Shown piece after piece: positions 11,340 to 23,100 of a stretch of 64,000 bases of DNA (the first letter of the stretch is position 1; each line of letters begins with the position of its first letter). The DNA comes from Planococcus citri. Lineage: Eukaryota; Arthropoda; Insecta; Hemiptera; Pseudococcidae. A program made the translations under genes and the position numbers. The notes under the pieces are model-generated. The model was not told the origin of the DNA, ran no database searches, and saw only the letters and a list, made by a program, of their open reading frames with translations. The stretch spans positions 60,177,350-60,241,349 of the forward strand of contig NC_088680.1 of NCBI RefSeq assembly GCF_950023065.1, read 5' to 3'.

Positions 11340-12440
11340 AAATCGACCAACATGTCAAACTTTACGTTTCTAAGGACACTGGACAGACGCTTAATTCAAA
11401 TTTTTGGTTAGTTTTATTTTTAAACTCAAATGCGGGTCCAGGGGAGGGGCTCAAATGAAAAAATGTTGAAAAAATCGCCTACAGTCATAAGTCATGTCGA
11501 AATCTACTTGAAGGGCGGTTTTCCAAAAGTGGATAAGTCAATTTTTTTCAAAATTGAGTTTTTCACGCCATTGTGTTCTATAGGTTGTATCTCACCTATT
11601 TAATGCCTAACCTACCCAAAATACCTATTTATCTACGCACAATCCAGCTTTTCTGTAAGTTGCGGATTGCAATCGTTTTTCCAAAACGCAATAAGTCACA
11701 ATTACTTTGTTTTCGTTACTTTTATAGCCAAAATAGAGCTGCGAATATGGTTTTTTTAATAGATAGTACTGTAATATGTACTATATTTTCGTTTTTATTT
11801 TATTGCCAAAATGCAGTTAAATTTTTTTAAAATGATGGTGCTGTAGATAAATACTTAATTTTTGTCAATTTTATCGCCAAAATGGAGGTAAAATTTTTTT
11901 TTTTCAATCAAAAATTTTTTTTCGTTAATTTATTGCCGAAATAGTGGTAAGATTTTTTTTTAATCAAAAATCTTTTTTTTTCAATTTATAGTGTTGTAAT
12001 AGGTACTTAATTTTTGTTTAAAATATAGGCAAACTTTTTTGTAATCAATTTTTTTGGTCATATATTTTTGTATTATGAATTAGAGTTGACTTACATCAAT
12101 TTGCAACGCTGGTTCTATCATGTAAATGAAAACATGAAAAATCGTTTTTCCAAAAGGCGATAAGTCAGTTTACTTTTTCTGCCGCAGAAGCGCTGCAAAC
12201 TTGAGTTACACCACAAAACCAACACGTACGTGTTGAGGTAGATCCAATACAACATGCAGGGTAGGTGGCATACTCCAAGTGCATCGCGCCTTGGAATGGG
12301 CACTAAAAACATCATTTATCTCGAAATCATAATTTTTGACTTATCGCTTTTTGGAAAACCGCCCTTCACTTGTTTCTGAGGACGCTGAGTTCAATTTTTT
12401 TGCTTGTTTTACTTTTAAATTAAAATATGGCCGTGGGTCA
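11340..12440. repeat. Large inverted repeat of unknown class
   Basis: AAGGGCGGTTTTCCAAAA near 11512 is mirrored by TTTTTGGAAAACCGCCCTTC near 12350, and flanking sequence (TTCTAAGGACACTGGACAG against CTGAGGACGCTGAGTTC) is related in adjacent positions. The centre is T-rich and contains several 'attttatcgccaaaat' variants. End points are approximate. Confidence 0.45.
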
Positions 12441-12744
12441 GACTTGAGTTTTTCAAAACGTTCAATTTTGCCTCGACCGAGGCAGAAATTAGAGTTAAAA
12501 AGTTGAACGACCCAAAAATTTGAATTGAGCATCCTCAAAAACGTATATTTTGACATATATTGGCCGATTTTTTTCAAAAGTTTTCAAAAGAGCGTGCTCG
12601 AATGCCAAACTAGGCAAAATTTTAGGCATTGATGAAGCTATCTTTTTTTTTTTTATTTCTGATGAAGGAACTTTCAAAAATCAAGTTTGTGCCTCTCCAG
12701 TTCCCCTCCCCCGCCTAAGTTTTGTAAAAAAGCTACAAAAATAA

Positions 12745-13200
12745 TGAAAATGTGGAGTACCATATCGATTGGTTATGCTATAAGGTCACTGAGTTCGAAT
12801 ATCTCCTTATTTTTTGGATTTGACCCCTCAGTGCACCTCAGTCCCCTCTTCAATTTTGAAAAATTTTGTAAATACATATGATGTGACATGTTGATTCCAT
12901 ATGTTTTGAGGTCGCTGAGGTCGGATATCTGCTTATTTTTTGAATTCAACCCATCATTGCCCCTCAGTTCCTTCGCCAATTTTGAAAAATTATGTAAATG
13001 TGATGTGACATATCGATTCCATATATTTTGAGGTCGTTGAGGTCGAATATCTACTTATTTTTTTGAATTCGACTCCTCATTGCCTCTCAACTTCTTCCCT
13101 CAATTTTGAAAGATTATCTAAATTTGATGCGATATGTCGATTCCAACTAATTTGAGGTCCCTGACTTCGAATATTTGCTTATTTTTTGGATTTGACTACA
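12745..13200. repeat. Tandem repeat, ~122 bp x about 4
   Basis: The motif TGAGGTCGCTGAGGTCG and variants recurs near 12784, 12906, 13027 and 13151, each followed by ATATCT-CTTATTTTTT-GA and a Pyr-rich CCCCTCA block. Period is about 122 bases. Copies are diverged by substitutions. No coding potential. Confidence 0.65.
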
Positions 13201-13369
13201 GCCTAAACAACTGAGTGAGATTGAAGGACCCAACATGATTTTTTATTGAAATTGAAATTGATATGAACTTTATATCAAAAAATTGAAAAAAAAACTATTT
13301 ATCGAGTAAGGAAAATGATTACGAGTATTTAATTCAAATCATTGTAGTTTTTGAACTTTTCTTGCCACT

Positions 13370-14450
13370 GCTGAAATTCGGTATGTGCCTTTTTTTTTGG
13401 CCCCACAAATCGGTTGCAAGTGGTTTCGAGCCATTTTAAGCAGTTCTGGAGCCTCTAAAAAATGTTTAGAAATTACAATGACTACAAAAATTTACACCCA
13501 ATCATGTTGGAAAACTGAATATTTGTACACAACACATTTTTGACCTACCAGATCGACTCGTTTTCGAGTCATTCTGGAGCCTCCAGCGACATTTCAAAGA
13601 CTCGAAATTTCCAAAAAATGCTACGAAATTTTCCAAAATAGACTTCCAACACTTTTATACCTAGTACATACCTCTAGATGAAAAAAATGTGAATAATTTT
13701 CATTCTCGGGAGAAGTAACGAAGGAATTTGAAATTTGATTATACTGGGTGTCTGGTAAGCGAATGGTTAAAACTTCAGATGTGGATATAACCGGATACGA
13801 CTTGAAAAAAACGTTATAAATGGAAGAGTTGTCTCTCTTTAAAATTTAAGAAGCTACTGAGCTTTGAAAAAAAAATTGAGAAAAACGTATTTTTGACCTT
13901 TGGAATGGGTATAGTTAGTACTTTGGAAAATGAACAAATCCTGTCTCATTATGAATTTTTACCTATAACTTTGAAGGAACTAAAAATATTTTAAAAGAAA
14001 AAATTGAGAAAAACGTGTTTTTTGACTTTGAGAAATGGATGGTAGGCCTACTTTGGAAAGTAAAGAAATTTGATCAACTTTGAAATTGAAGAGGTCAGAA
14101 ATATTTATTTCGTTTAAAATATTTCCAGCTCCTTCAATTTCAAAGTTAGCCAAAAATTCATTATGAAAACGTTTGTTCATTTTCCAAAGTACCGCCGTTT
14201 CCCAAGGTCAAAAATACGTTTCTCTACATTTTTTTTCAAAGCTCAGTAGCCCCTTAAATTTTAAAGATAGGCAACTTGTCCATTATAACGTTTTTTTTTC
14301 AAGTCATACTCGGTTGTATTGTATCCAATCGTGAAGTTTTGACATCCACTCACCAGACACCCTGCATAATGTAGAGTTTTGAAATAGGTAATTATGTTTA
14401 AAAGCTTATTTCAGCAATGTTTTTATATACCTAAACAACAAAATTATATA
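13370..14450. repeat. 3' flank of the lipocalin duplication unit, copy 2 (interrupted)
   Basis: Aligns with 6297-6840 on both sides of the MITE at 13744-14364. The left part matches up to GAAATTTGATT, and the right part resumes at GAAATAGGTAATTATGTTTAAA. This places the gene duplication before the MITE insertion. Confidence 0.6.
13744..14364. mobile_element. Palindromic MITE
   Basis: The element begins CTGGGTGTCTGGT and ends ACCAGACACCCTG, with long inverted arms (for example TTGAGAAAAACGTATTTTTGACC against GGTCAAAAATACGTTTCTC). It is about 620 bp, sits next to TA dinucleotides, and has no ORF of its own. The TIRs resemble those of Tc1/mariner-derived MITEs. Its target is visible uninterrupted near 6760. 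Confidence 0.72.
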
Positions 14451-14564
14451 TTCATTCAAATGCATTTATTACGTAAAAATAGAATATTGCTATAATAATG
14501 ATTACTAACAATAAGACAGAATGTGTATAATATGTAAGAAATAATGAGACTAAATTTCAATTGT

Positions 14565-16399
14565 TTAAGGTGGGGGTGGTCCAGCTGAAGGTGGAGGTGG
14601 TTCAGCTTTCGGTGGAGATGGAGGTGAAGGAGTTACAGATGGAGGAGATGTTGGTGGTGTTGTTGGAAGAGGTGTTTCTTTTGGGGGTCCAGAATCTCCA
14701 GATGCTTCGGTTGTTGAGGCTGTAGTAGCTGCAGGTGGGGCACCTGTTGCTGGAGGAAGAGGTGGAATGAAGTTATCCAATTTAATAGGGAAATCAGTAG
14801 GAACATCTTTAAGATCTTCGGGTTTGATTCCCAAAGGTTGAAGGAGGGGAACAATCGCTTGGTCGAAGGTTTTCGTCGATTTGGCGCAGATCGTCGCGTC
14901 GTTGTACAGAACAAATACAACTGTGGGAAAGATAGAGATCATTTTTATCGGTTAGTAAACTTCGCAGAATTTATTCCATTGAGAAATATGTATTCGAAAC
15001 CCACCAGATTTACAGCAGCTGGAAAATAAAGCCCATTCTTTTCCTTCACCTGCGCCTATGAGTACGAAATCGGAACCTGGGATTTTTTTAAATTTGAATT
15101 AATGGCGACGCTTTACAGTCAACATAAAAAATTGTAGATGTGAAAAGAAAATATTGCTGAATTTTTACTTTGAGCAGTTTTCACTTCTGGTGGACCAGGA
15201 TCGATGATGTTTACAGTGCCACTTTTGTCCATTTTCCCATCTGTGGAACATCGAGAGTCGTCGGTTATTATATGATAGTTAGGTACCTAGATAATGATGA
15301 TTAAATGTGCTCGAAAGAATTTAGAATTTTATTATTGCACTCACTGGCGACGCCAGCCTGTGTGCCCGGTGTGCACGGGCACACCTGTTCATTTTCCAAA
15401 AAGAAAAAAAACTAAACTTTTACTTGACTTTTACAAATTATTTGTAAAATTCCTTACCAAAAACTTAATTTTTGTTAAACCAAAAGTTATTTTTGAATAA
15501 TTTTAAGTTCATTTCTTGTTGCATCAACATCATTTTTCTTACTTCAATTTTTGAAACATTGTTGGGCCATAATGAGAATTTTGGAAGGAAGGGGGGGGGA
15601 ATTTTACAACTTGGTTTTACAATTTTGAAAATTGGCACACCTGTTCAAATTGTCTGGCGTCGCCACTGATTGCACTTGCACTCACAGTATCCATACATCT
15701 GTTTTATTATAGCCTTAGACGAGTCTGCGGGTAACCATGTGTTTTTGATTAACGAAGCAGAATTTGACCTGAATGTATTATTTAATAAATTAGGTGCTTT
15801 TTATTTTTTTGAATCCCCTACACTTTTTAAAATGGAGTATAATTACGCTTTATCGAATACAGCTTCCTTCAGACAAATTGAGCCATCTTCATTTCTTGAT
15901 ATCTGGATCTTTATTGCTTGGCAGGAATCTGGATTGTAAGCTATATAAACATTATTAATTAGGTGTAGGTAAATGATTTACTTATGGTTGTTAGAATGTA
16001 AACAAAATCCAGGACTACTGTTATACTCACAGTTAATGCTGCAAGCATTATCTCCGCAAGGAGCTCCTGGAGCCGGTGTTGCTCCTGGAGCAGGTGGAGC
16101 TCGTGCTGCACTTGGATTCACATACAGTTTACCAACCCACCATACAGATTCTCCCTGTAAATAAGAACTGGTTATACTGAAGAATAATCAAACTAAATCT
16201 AAAAAAAATTATCTATAATACTTACAGTTTTAAAAGGCATATCTTTCAAGGTTTTTGCTGGCAAAGACCCACATTCTGGAGCAGCTTGAACGATTGGTTT
16301 GGGTGCGTTGAGGTCGGGAGGTGGAGCTGGAGCTGGAGGTTGACCTGGCACCAGTACAAAGATCATCGTGATGAGAATGAAGAGAACGTCACGAGCCAT
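14565..16399 (-). CDS. Secreted lipocalin-like protein with Pro-rich tail (tandem copy 2)
   Basis: Minus-strand gene of seven exons: 16399-16226, 16154-16031, 15940-15847, 15768-15686, 15240-15169, 15076-15005 and 14920-14565. All are GT-AG and the frame closes at 324 aa. It is a clear paralogue of the gene at 6942-8506: signal peptide MARDVLFILITMIFVLVPG, PECGSLPAKT before the barrel, GESVWWVGKLY as the GxW block, SSDFVLIGAGEGKEW, then a Pro/Ser tail. Low-complexity parts are shorter (N-terminal Pro tract and APGAT loop), which explains the 60-residue size difference. It keeps the phase-1 intron (16030-15941) lost in the other copy, giving phases 0-1-2-1-1-1. The intron between exons 4 and 5 contains a hAT-like MITE. 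Function is presumed extracellular ligand binding. Confidence 0.8.
15342..15668. mobile_element. hAT-like MITE in an intron, with 8-bp target duplication
   Basis: The element starts CACTGGCGACGCCAG and ends CTGGCGTCGCCACTG, giving near-perfect ~15-bp inverted ends. ATTGCACT lies directly on both sides (15334-15341 and 15669-15676). An 8-bp duplication and CAGTGGCG-type ends are typical of hAT elements. It is 327 bp, non-coding, and absent from the same intron of the paralogue. The ORFs at 15294 and 15472 lie across it and are not genes. Confidence 0.85.
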
Positions 16400-16544
16400 T
16401 TCTTCTTTCTTGTTTCAAGTAGGTATCTGGTTATATTTTCAATCGAAATGAAAATCTACGATCTGGATTGTTTTTCTTGACCAAGTACCTATAGGTAGGT
16501 ACCTTGCGTTGTACGAATTACTTCTCGTTTACTGATATCATCGT

Positions 16545-16800
16545 CGAATTTTTCTGAATTTATCAGCATTATGTTTTTGTTGTTTTTTTTTACTGCCATA
16601 ATAATTTCAATACGAATGGCGAAGCAATTAGTCTAATTTTTTACTTTGACATAGGTAATGCAGGAAAATTCTTCTGAATTTATAAGCATATTTTTTTTTA
16701 CTGCTGTAATTTTAATGCAAATGGCGAAAAAATTAGCGAATGAATATGTTTCATTTTTACATTGACAGAATGGACTGCGTTAAAGGTAACCTTCTACATT
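16545..16800 (-). promoter_or_regulatory. Upstream region of lipocalin copy 2, internally duplicated
   Basis: A block containing TTCTGAATTTAT(A/C)AGCAT, an ACTGC(C/T)..TAAT run, AATGGCGAA..AATTAG and TTGACA occurs twice in tandem (about 16555-16650 and 16670-16770). One copy keeps TATAAA on the minus strand (16679-16684); the copy nearer the gene has a changed box. The orthologous region of copy 1 (about 8635-8720) has it once. Confidence 0.5.
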
Positions 16801-17280
16801 ACGCATGTAATTTCATAATTTACCTTTTTTTTGAATTCAAGTTCATACCCTTCCTCTCCGTCTCCACATAGGTACATTCTAGATGATGATCTTCAGTTGG
16901 AGCTTCAGATCACTGTAAATTTTTGAAATTCGGAACACGGATTTTCATTTTGAATTTGATGGGGAAAACCAAATTTAAAATAGGTCTTAATTTTGAGTTT
17001 AAAGTCACCCAGAGCAGTTTTTCACTCTAGCCCCTTACTCAGCCTGTTTTTGGGAAAATGATCCAGTTCCAAAACATGTATAATAACCTTACTTATTTGA
17101 AACTCTGCAAGCGGACTTAGGTCATTGCCATTAAAATCCAAGACCACTTTTAGGGTTCTACTGAGTGGTTGAAAATTTTCAAATTGTGTATCAAAATATG
17201 TAATCTCTGAAAGTACCTATGGAAATATTTTAGAACGCTGTGGCGCTGTTTTTTTCGTCATTGTTGTCAATTTCAAAAAA

Positions 17281-19023
17281 ACGTTGGCCTTACTTACAAA
17301 ATGGCGGCCATTTTGATCGACAGGTCAGCCGAAATCGCAGATTTTGCGTTGTAACATAGGACTTGCAAGAAATTTTTCAAACTTTACAAAGGTAGATCGA
17401 AAGACCATGCAAAAATTTATCACCTGTCAAAATTTCAAGTGCTAAAGTGCGTTTTTCGATTTTTGGTGAATTTTTGAAAATCGAATTTAGGCCAAAAATG
17501 AGGGAAAAAATCAAAATTTTACCAAATTGACCAAGAAAGCTGAAATTTGGAATATACCCTATTTTCGACATGCCAAATCTATTGGAAACGGTTTCAACCC
17601 GTTTTGAGCAGTTCTGGAGCCTCCAGCAGATTTTTGAAACTCCAAATTCCCACAAAATTCCATCAAATTAGAGTTGTAAAGCTAAAATTTATTCTAAAAA
17701 CTAATTCCAATACGCTACGAAGTACTGCAGGTGAATTTCAAATCGTTTTGTAGCCTCCAGCGACTTTTTGAAAATTCCTGAAGCCTCCAGCAGATTTTTT
17801 AAACTTTAAATTTTCACAAAATTTCATCAAATGGAGATGGAAAGCTGAAATTTACTCTAAACTCCAATTTTAATACCCTCCGAAGACGACTTTAGGTGGG
17901 TTCAAGTCATTTTGGGGCCTCCAGCGACTTTTTTGAAATTACTGGAGCCTCTAGTAGATTTTTGAAACTTGAAATTTCCCCAACATTAATTTATCAAATA
18001 GAGTTGGCAAACTGAAATTTACTTCGCAGACTACGTGGTGGTTTCAAATGGTTTTGAAGCTTCCAGCTACTTTTAGGAAATTTCAATTTTCCAAAAAAAC
18101 GTCATACAACTTTTCAAAAAGTCGCTGGAGGCTCCAAAACGACTTGAAATTCACCAGCAGTCAACTTCGTAGCGTATTGAAATTAGTTTGCAGAATGAAT
18201 TTCGACTCTCCATCTCAGTTTGATGAAATTTTGGGGAAATTTCAAGTTTCAAAAATCTTCTGGAGGCCCCAAAAATTTTAAAAAAAGTCGTTGGAGGCCC
18301 TAAAATGACTTGAAATCCACCAGAAGTTGTCTTCAGAGGGTGTTAAAATTCGAGTGTAGAGTAAATTTCAGCTTTCCATCCCCATTTGATGAAATTTTGT
18401 GAAAATTTAAAGTTTCAAAAATCTGCTGGAGGCTTCAGGAATTTTCAAAAATTCGCTGGAGGCTCCAAAATGAGTTGAAATTTATCAGCAGTACTTCGTA
18501 GCGTATTGAAATTAGGTTTTAGAATAAACTTTAGCTTTACAACTCCAATTTGATGGAATTTTGTGGGAATTCCGAGTTTCAAAAATTTGCTGGAGGCTCC
18601 AGAACTGCTCAAAACGGGCTGAAACCGTTTCCAATCGATTTGGCATGTCAAAAATAGGGTATATCACAAATTTTAGCTCTCTTGGTCAATTTGGTAAAAT
18701 TTTGATTTTATCCTTCATTTTTGGCCTAAATTCGATTTTCAAAAATTCACCAAAAATCGAAAAACGCACTTTGGCACTTGAAATTTTGCCTGCATGGTCT
18801 TTCTATCTATTTTTGTAAAGTTTGAAAAATTTCGTGCAAGTCCTATGTTAAAACGCAAAATCTGCGATTTCGGCTGACCTGTCGATCAAAATGGCCGCCA
18901 TTTTGTAAGTAAGGCCAACTTTTTTTTGGCAAGTTTGCTTTAAAATGTTCCTTAGGATGTCCCCTTTAAGAAAAAAGTTGTGCCGGAGGATCGGCGGTGG
19001 GGTGAAATTACTCCTATTGTCAT
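17281..19023. mobile_element. Fold-back element, family FB-A copy 1, interrupted by the LTR element
   Basis: Long inverted arms: GTTGGCCTTACTTACAAAAT at the left is mirrored by ATTTTGTAAGTAAGGCCAAC near 18895-18915, and the arms contain several CCTCCAG-bearing subrepeats. The right terminal ~100 bases (to ACTCCTATTGTCAT) are present; the matching left terminal ~100 bases are missing or diverged. The gypsy element inserted at the right tip. The central loop is in reverse orientation relative to the copy at 35060-36951, so the two copies sit in opposite orientation. No coding capacity; overlapping ORFs are shadows. Confidence 0.75.
19019..19023. repeat. Target-site duplication GTCAT (left)
   Basis: GTCAT here and at 25434-25438 flank the LTR retrotransposon, a 5-bp duplication typical of Ty3/gypsy integration. 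Confidence 0.85.
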
Positions 19024-19269
19024 TGTCGTATGAAATAATAGGCTGGTTCTATCCAAAACGATGTATTCGTCAATATGTACAATAATCAACTGTTAAACTG
19101 TCTCAGTACATACTTATGGTCTAGCTGGCTATGTACTAAATTAATAAACGATATAGAATCGTCATGTTTGAGTGTCCTACTTTTCATTCTCTCACTCCTC
19201 AACCTATTCCTCGAATTCTGACTCATCCAACTAGCTCACTCTCTGTACACACCTATTACTCATACAACA
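19024..19269 (-). repeat. 3' LTR
   Basis: 246 bp, TGTCGTATG...CATACAACA on the plus strand. It matches 25188-25433 at a constant offset of 6,164 with no difference seen by eye. Confidence 0.93.
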
Positions 19270-19285
19270 TCTACCTCTTCCTTTA
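19270..19285 (-). other. Polypurine tract
   Basis: On the minus strand AAAGGAAGAGGTAGA directly precedes the 3' LTR, the expected position and composition of the plus-strand primer for reverse transcription. Confidence 0.7.
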
Positions 19286-20197
19286 AAAAATAAGTGACCT
19301 CACTTATCAATACTTAGTCTATTATTGTAAAATTCTAAACATCTTATGCCAAGTTTTTACAAACAGTTTACATTTTTTGATGCTTATGGGTAAAAAAATG
19401 CTTATAAAATGAAAACAAGAATGAAACAGTGTTTTTCTGGTCAGTTTTTGAACATTATTGTTTACAAATAATGAGTAAATAAATGAATATTGATCAAGTT
19501 TGGTTCTATACTAAAAATTATAGGTTGAATAATTTCTCATGCTATTATAATTTACCAATTTATAAAATGTGACCAGTTTTTTTTTCTCAAAGAAATAACT
19601 ATGTACAATGGATAGGTACTAAAAAATATAACTTAGTAACCATATGGGTATATTTACAACTTACAATCTGATTTCTGATCAGATGACCTTCAGGGATTGT
19701 GGTAATAGGGTACTCTACTTTTCCCCTAGTACCTCCCTTCTAGTTCATTCTGTCATGGTAGGTCCTCAGATGGTCCATACCATGTCCCTAAGGTTTCTTG
19801 ATAGGTAGGTATTTTGTCATATTTGAGTAAATTTCTACACAAACTTATAGTAGGTATACTAAAGTTTCTAATAGGTAGGTATTCTAATTTTTTCTCTCTT
19901 TGTCATTTTTCTTTTTTCTTTTTGCTTTTTTCACCTATAAAGGTGGATAGCTTTTTCTCTCTAATTTTTCCTCTTATTTCTCTCTTAATTTTTCTCTTAT
20001 TTCTCTCTTCATTCTTGTAGGCCTACATTTCTGCTGATTTTTCTTATTCTAATTTTTTATAATTTTAAAATTCTATTCCTATTATAATTCTAGTCTACTT
20101 ATTCTATCCACACTGCGCATTATGTGGAGCCTTATTATAATATACAATTAAAATTCTTAACCTATTTGTAATCCTATTCATTTCTTATCCTATTTTC

Positions 20198-23100
20198 TCA
20201 GCAGTTTTGAATTGGATTTCTCTGAATATATTTTTTCAATCTTCGTACATGTACTGTATCTTCTTTTCCATCAACTTCAATTTGGTAGTTTAATGGGGTT
20301 ATTCTCTTCAGTACTTTATGAGGTCCTGTATATTTTGTTTTCAATTTTCCCAAATGTTTCCATGGTTTTTCCAAGAGTACGAGATCACCAGGGTTGTATA
20401 AAACCTCCCTGTGTTTTTGGTCGTAACTCTTTTTGTATTCATTCTGATTTTTCAAAATCAGTTCAGGAATTTCTTTTCTAATTTTTTGGATTTCATCTAT
20501 CTGGGCTTGTCTGTCTTTTTTATCTTTTGTATTCAATCCAAGCTTGTTATCAATTGGTAAATTTGGTTGTTGGCCATATAAAATGTAATATGGGCTCAAT
20601 CCATTAAATCTAGCTACTGGAGTGGTATTGTAGGAAAATACAACAAATTTTATAAATTCACTCCAGTTTGTCCTATTTTCATTTATGTAATGTGAAAGGG
20701 AGCTACAAAGTGTGCCATTTTTTCTTTCTACTGATCCTTGGCTCTGAGCTGAGTAGCTAGAGCTATAAATTAACTCAATTCCTAATTTTTTGCACACTTC
20801 TTGAAATTTTGAATTTTTGAAATGAGTCCCATTGTCACATGATATTTTTTTCGGGCATCCATAGATACTTATGAGCTCATATAAAAATTTGATCACACTC
20901 TCAGCTGAAGCACTACACACAGGCTTTGCAATTGCAAATTTTGTAGCCTGGCAAGTACCTACTAAGATGTATTCATGACCTGAGCTTTTTGTGAGTGGGC
21001 CAACAAAGTCCAACTCCATGTGTCCAAAAATTTCACAATTTTTCACTTCAATTGGTTTCAATAATCCTGGTTTTTTCCCAGTATCTTTTTTCCTTAGCTG
21101 GCAGGAATGGCAGCTTTTGATGTAATTTTTTACATCTGATATCATTCCTGTCCAGTAGTACCTTTTCTGAATTTTTTCAACAGTTTTATTCATTCCATAA
21201 TGACCTCCTCCAAATGGGTTATCATGGAGAGCCTCTAGTATTTTTGGAATTAATTTTCTCGGAATAACAATTGATTTAATTGTGCCATATGGTGTTTTTT
21301 GGTGAAATACCAAAATTCCATCTTCATTCATGTCATATCTTCTACTGGCTCTCATGTATTTTTTGTAATCTGGATTTGAGCTTTTCAATTTTCCTAATTT
21401 GGCTTCCATTACATTTCTACAAAATTCATCATTTTCCTGCTCTGTTTTGAAATCAATTTTTTCTTCTTTTTCTTCATTTTTTACTTCCTGTATTACATTT
21501 TCTATGGGTATTTCTTCTTCTTTTTCAGGTATTTCTACCCTACTTAGTATATCTGGGACCACATTTGTTTTTCCTGGTTTATGTTTGATATCAAAATCAA
21601 ATTCTGATAATTTGAGAATCATTCTAGCCATTCTAGCATTTGGTTCTTTGGCCTTTGTGTAGTAAATTAAAGCTGCATGGTCAGTAAATACTGTAAAGTG
21701 AATCCCAAATAAATACTCTCGAAAATGTTGGATTGTCTCTGTCAGTGCTGTAAGTTCAAGGTCATAAGCACAGTATGTTTTCTGCCTAGGTTGGAGCTTT
21801 TTACTGAAGTAAGCAACTGGGTGCTTTTCTCCAGTTTTTTCATTAATTTGTGAAAGTACCCCTCCTATAGCTGTGCTTGAAGCATCCAATTCTACAATCG
21901 TTTCTCTCTCTTCTTTATAAATTGCCAAAACTGGCTCACTTGTTAACAAGGTTTTCAATTTTTGGAATGCTTCTTCATGTTCTTCTTTCCATTTGACCTT
22001 TGTGGTAGGTTTCACATCACCCTTGGTGAGTTCAGATAGACAACTTGAAATTTTTGCAAAATTTTTGATAAACTTTCTGTAATGAGAGCACATTCCCACA
22101 AATGACATTACATTTCTCACTGTGATTGGTCTGGGAAAATTCCGAATTGCTCTAGTATTTTTCTCAATAGGCTTGATTTTTTCTCCATTTACCTTGTAAC
22201 CCAATAATTCGATTTCATCATAGAAAAACTTACACTTGGAGGTTTTGAGTTTAAGATTCAATTTGTCAAGTCTTTGGAGTGTCAGCTCAAGATTTTTTAA
22301 AGCCTCCTCAAAGGTTTTTCCATATGAGCAAATATCATCCATGTAAGCCACTACTCCATTATACAATAAGTCAGCAAACTCTGTGCTTATGATTTTACTA
22401 AAGGCTGCTGGCGAATTCATAAGCCCTTGAGGTAGTCTACAATATTCAAAAATCTGGTTATCTACAATGATAGCTGTCAAATATCTGGATCCTTCTTTGA
22501 TAGGTATTTGGTGAAAACCTGAATTACAATCTAAAATACAAAATTTTCTGGCTCCTTCAAGTGCCATGAAAATATTTCCCATTCTGGGAACAGAATTTCT
22601 ATCTGGGATCAATTTTTTATTCAGCTCTTGAAAATTGCTGATAAATCTAAATTTCCCATTTTTCTTTACTAAGAAGGCTGGAGCACAGTAGTTGGATTTT
22701 GACCTTCTCAAAATGCCTGCTTTAACCATGGCATTTATTTGCCTCCAAATTTCTCTTCTCTCAATAGGAGCTAATTTGTATGATCTTGAGGCTACTGGCT
22801 CATCATCTCTCACTTTCAATTCATATTCGTCCACATTAGCTTTGCTAACCTCCAATGAGTTCATAGTGAACAAGTGTTTATATTTTTCAACCAGTTTGAT
22901 TACTCTCAGCCTATCTTTTGTCTTTAGATTTTTGGAAATATTGATAATATTTCCTTCATTATCTCTCACTTCATCATTTGTAGAAAATTCCTTTTCATTT
23001 GGTGCTGTTTTAATCACGTCAGTTTTCATTTCATATGCCTGCTTAATAATATGAACTTGGCCTATTTGCTGTGTTGCATAAATTCGTTGAGGTATGTTGG

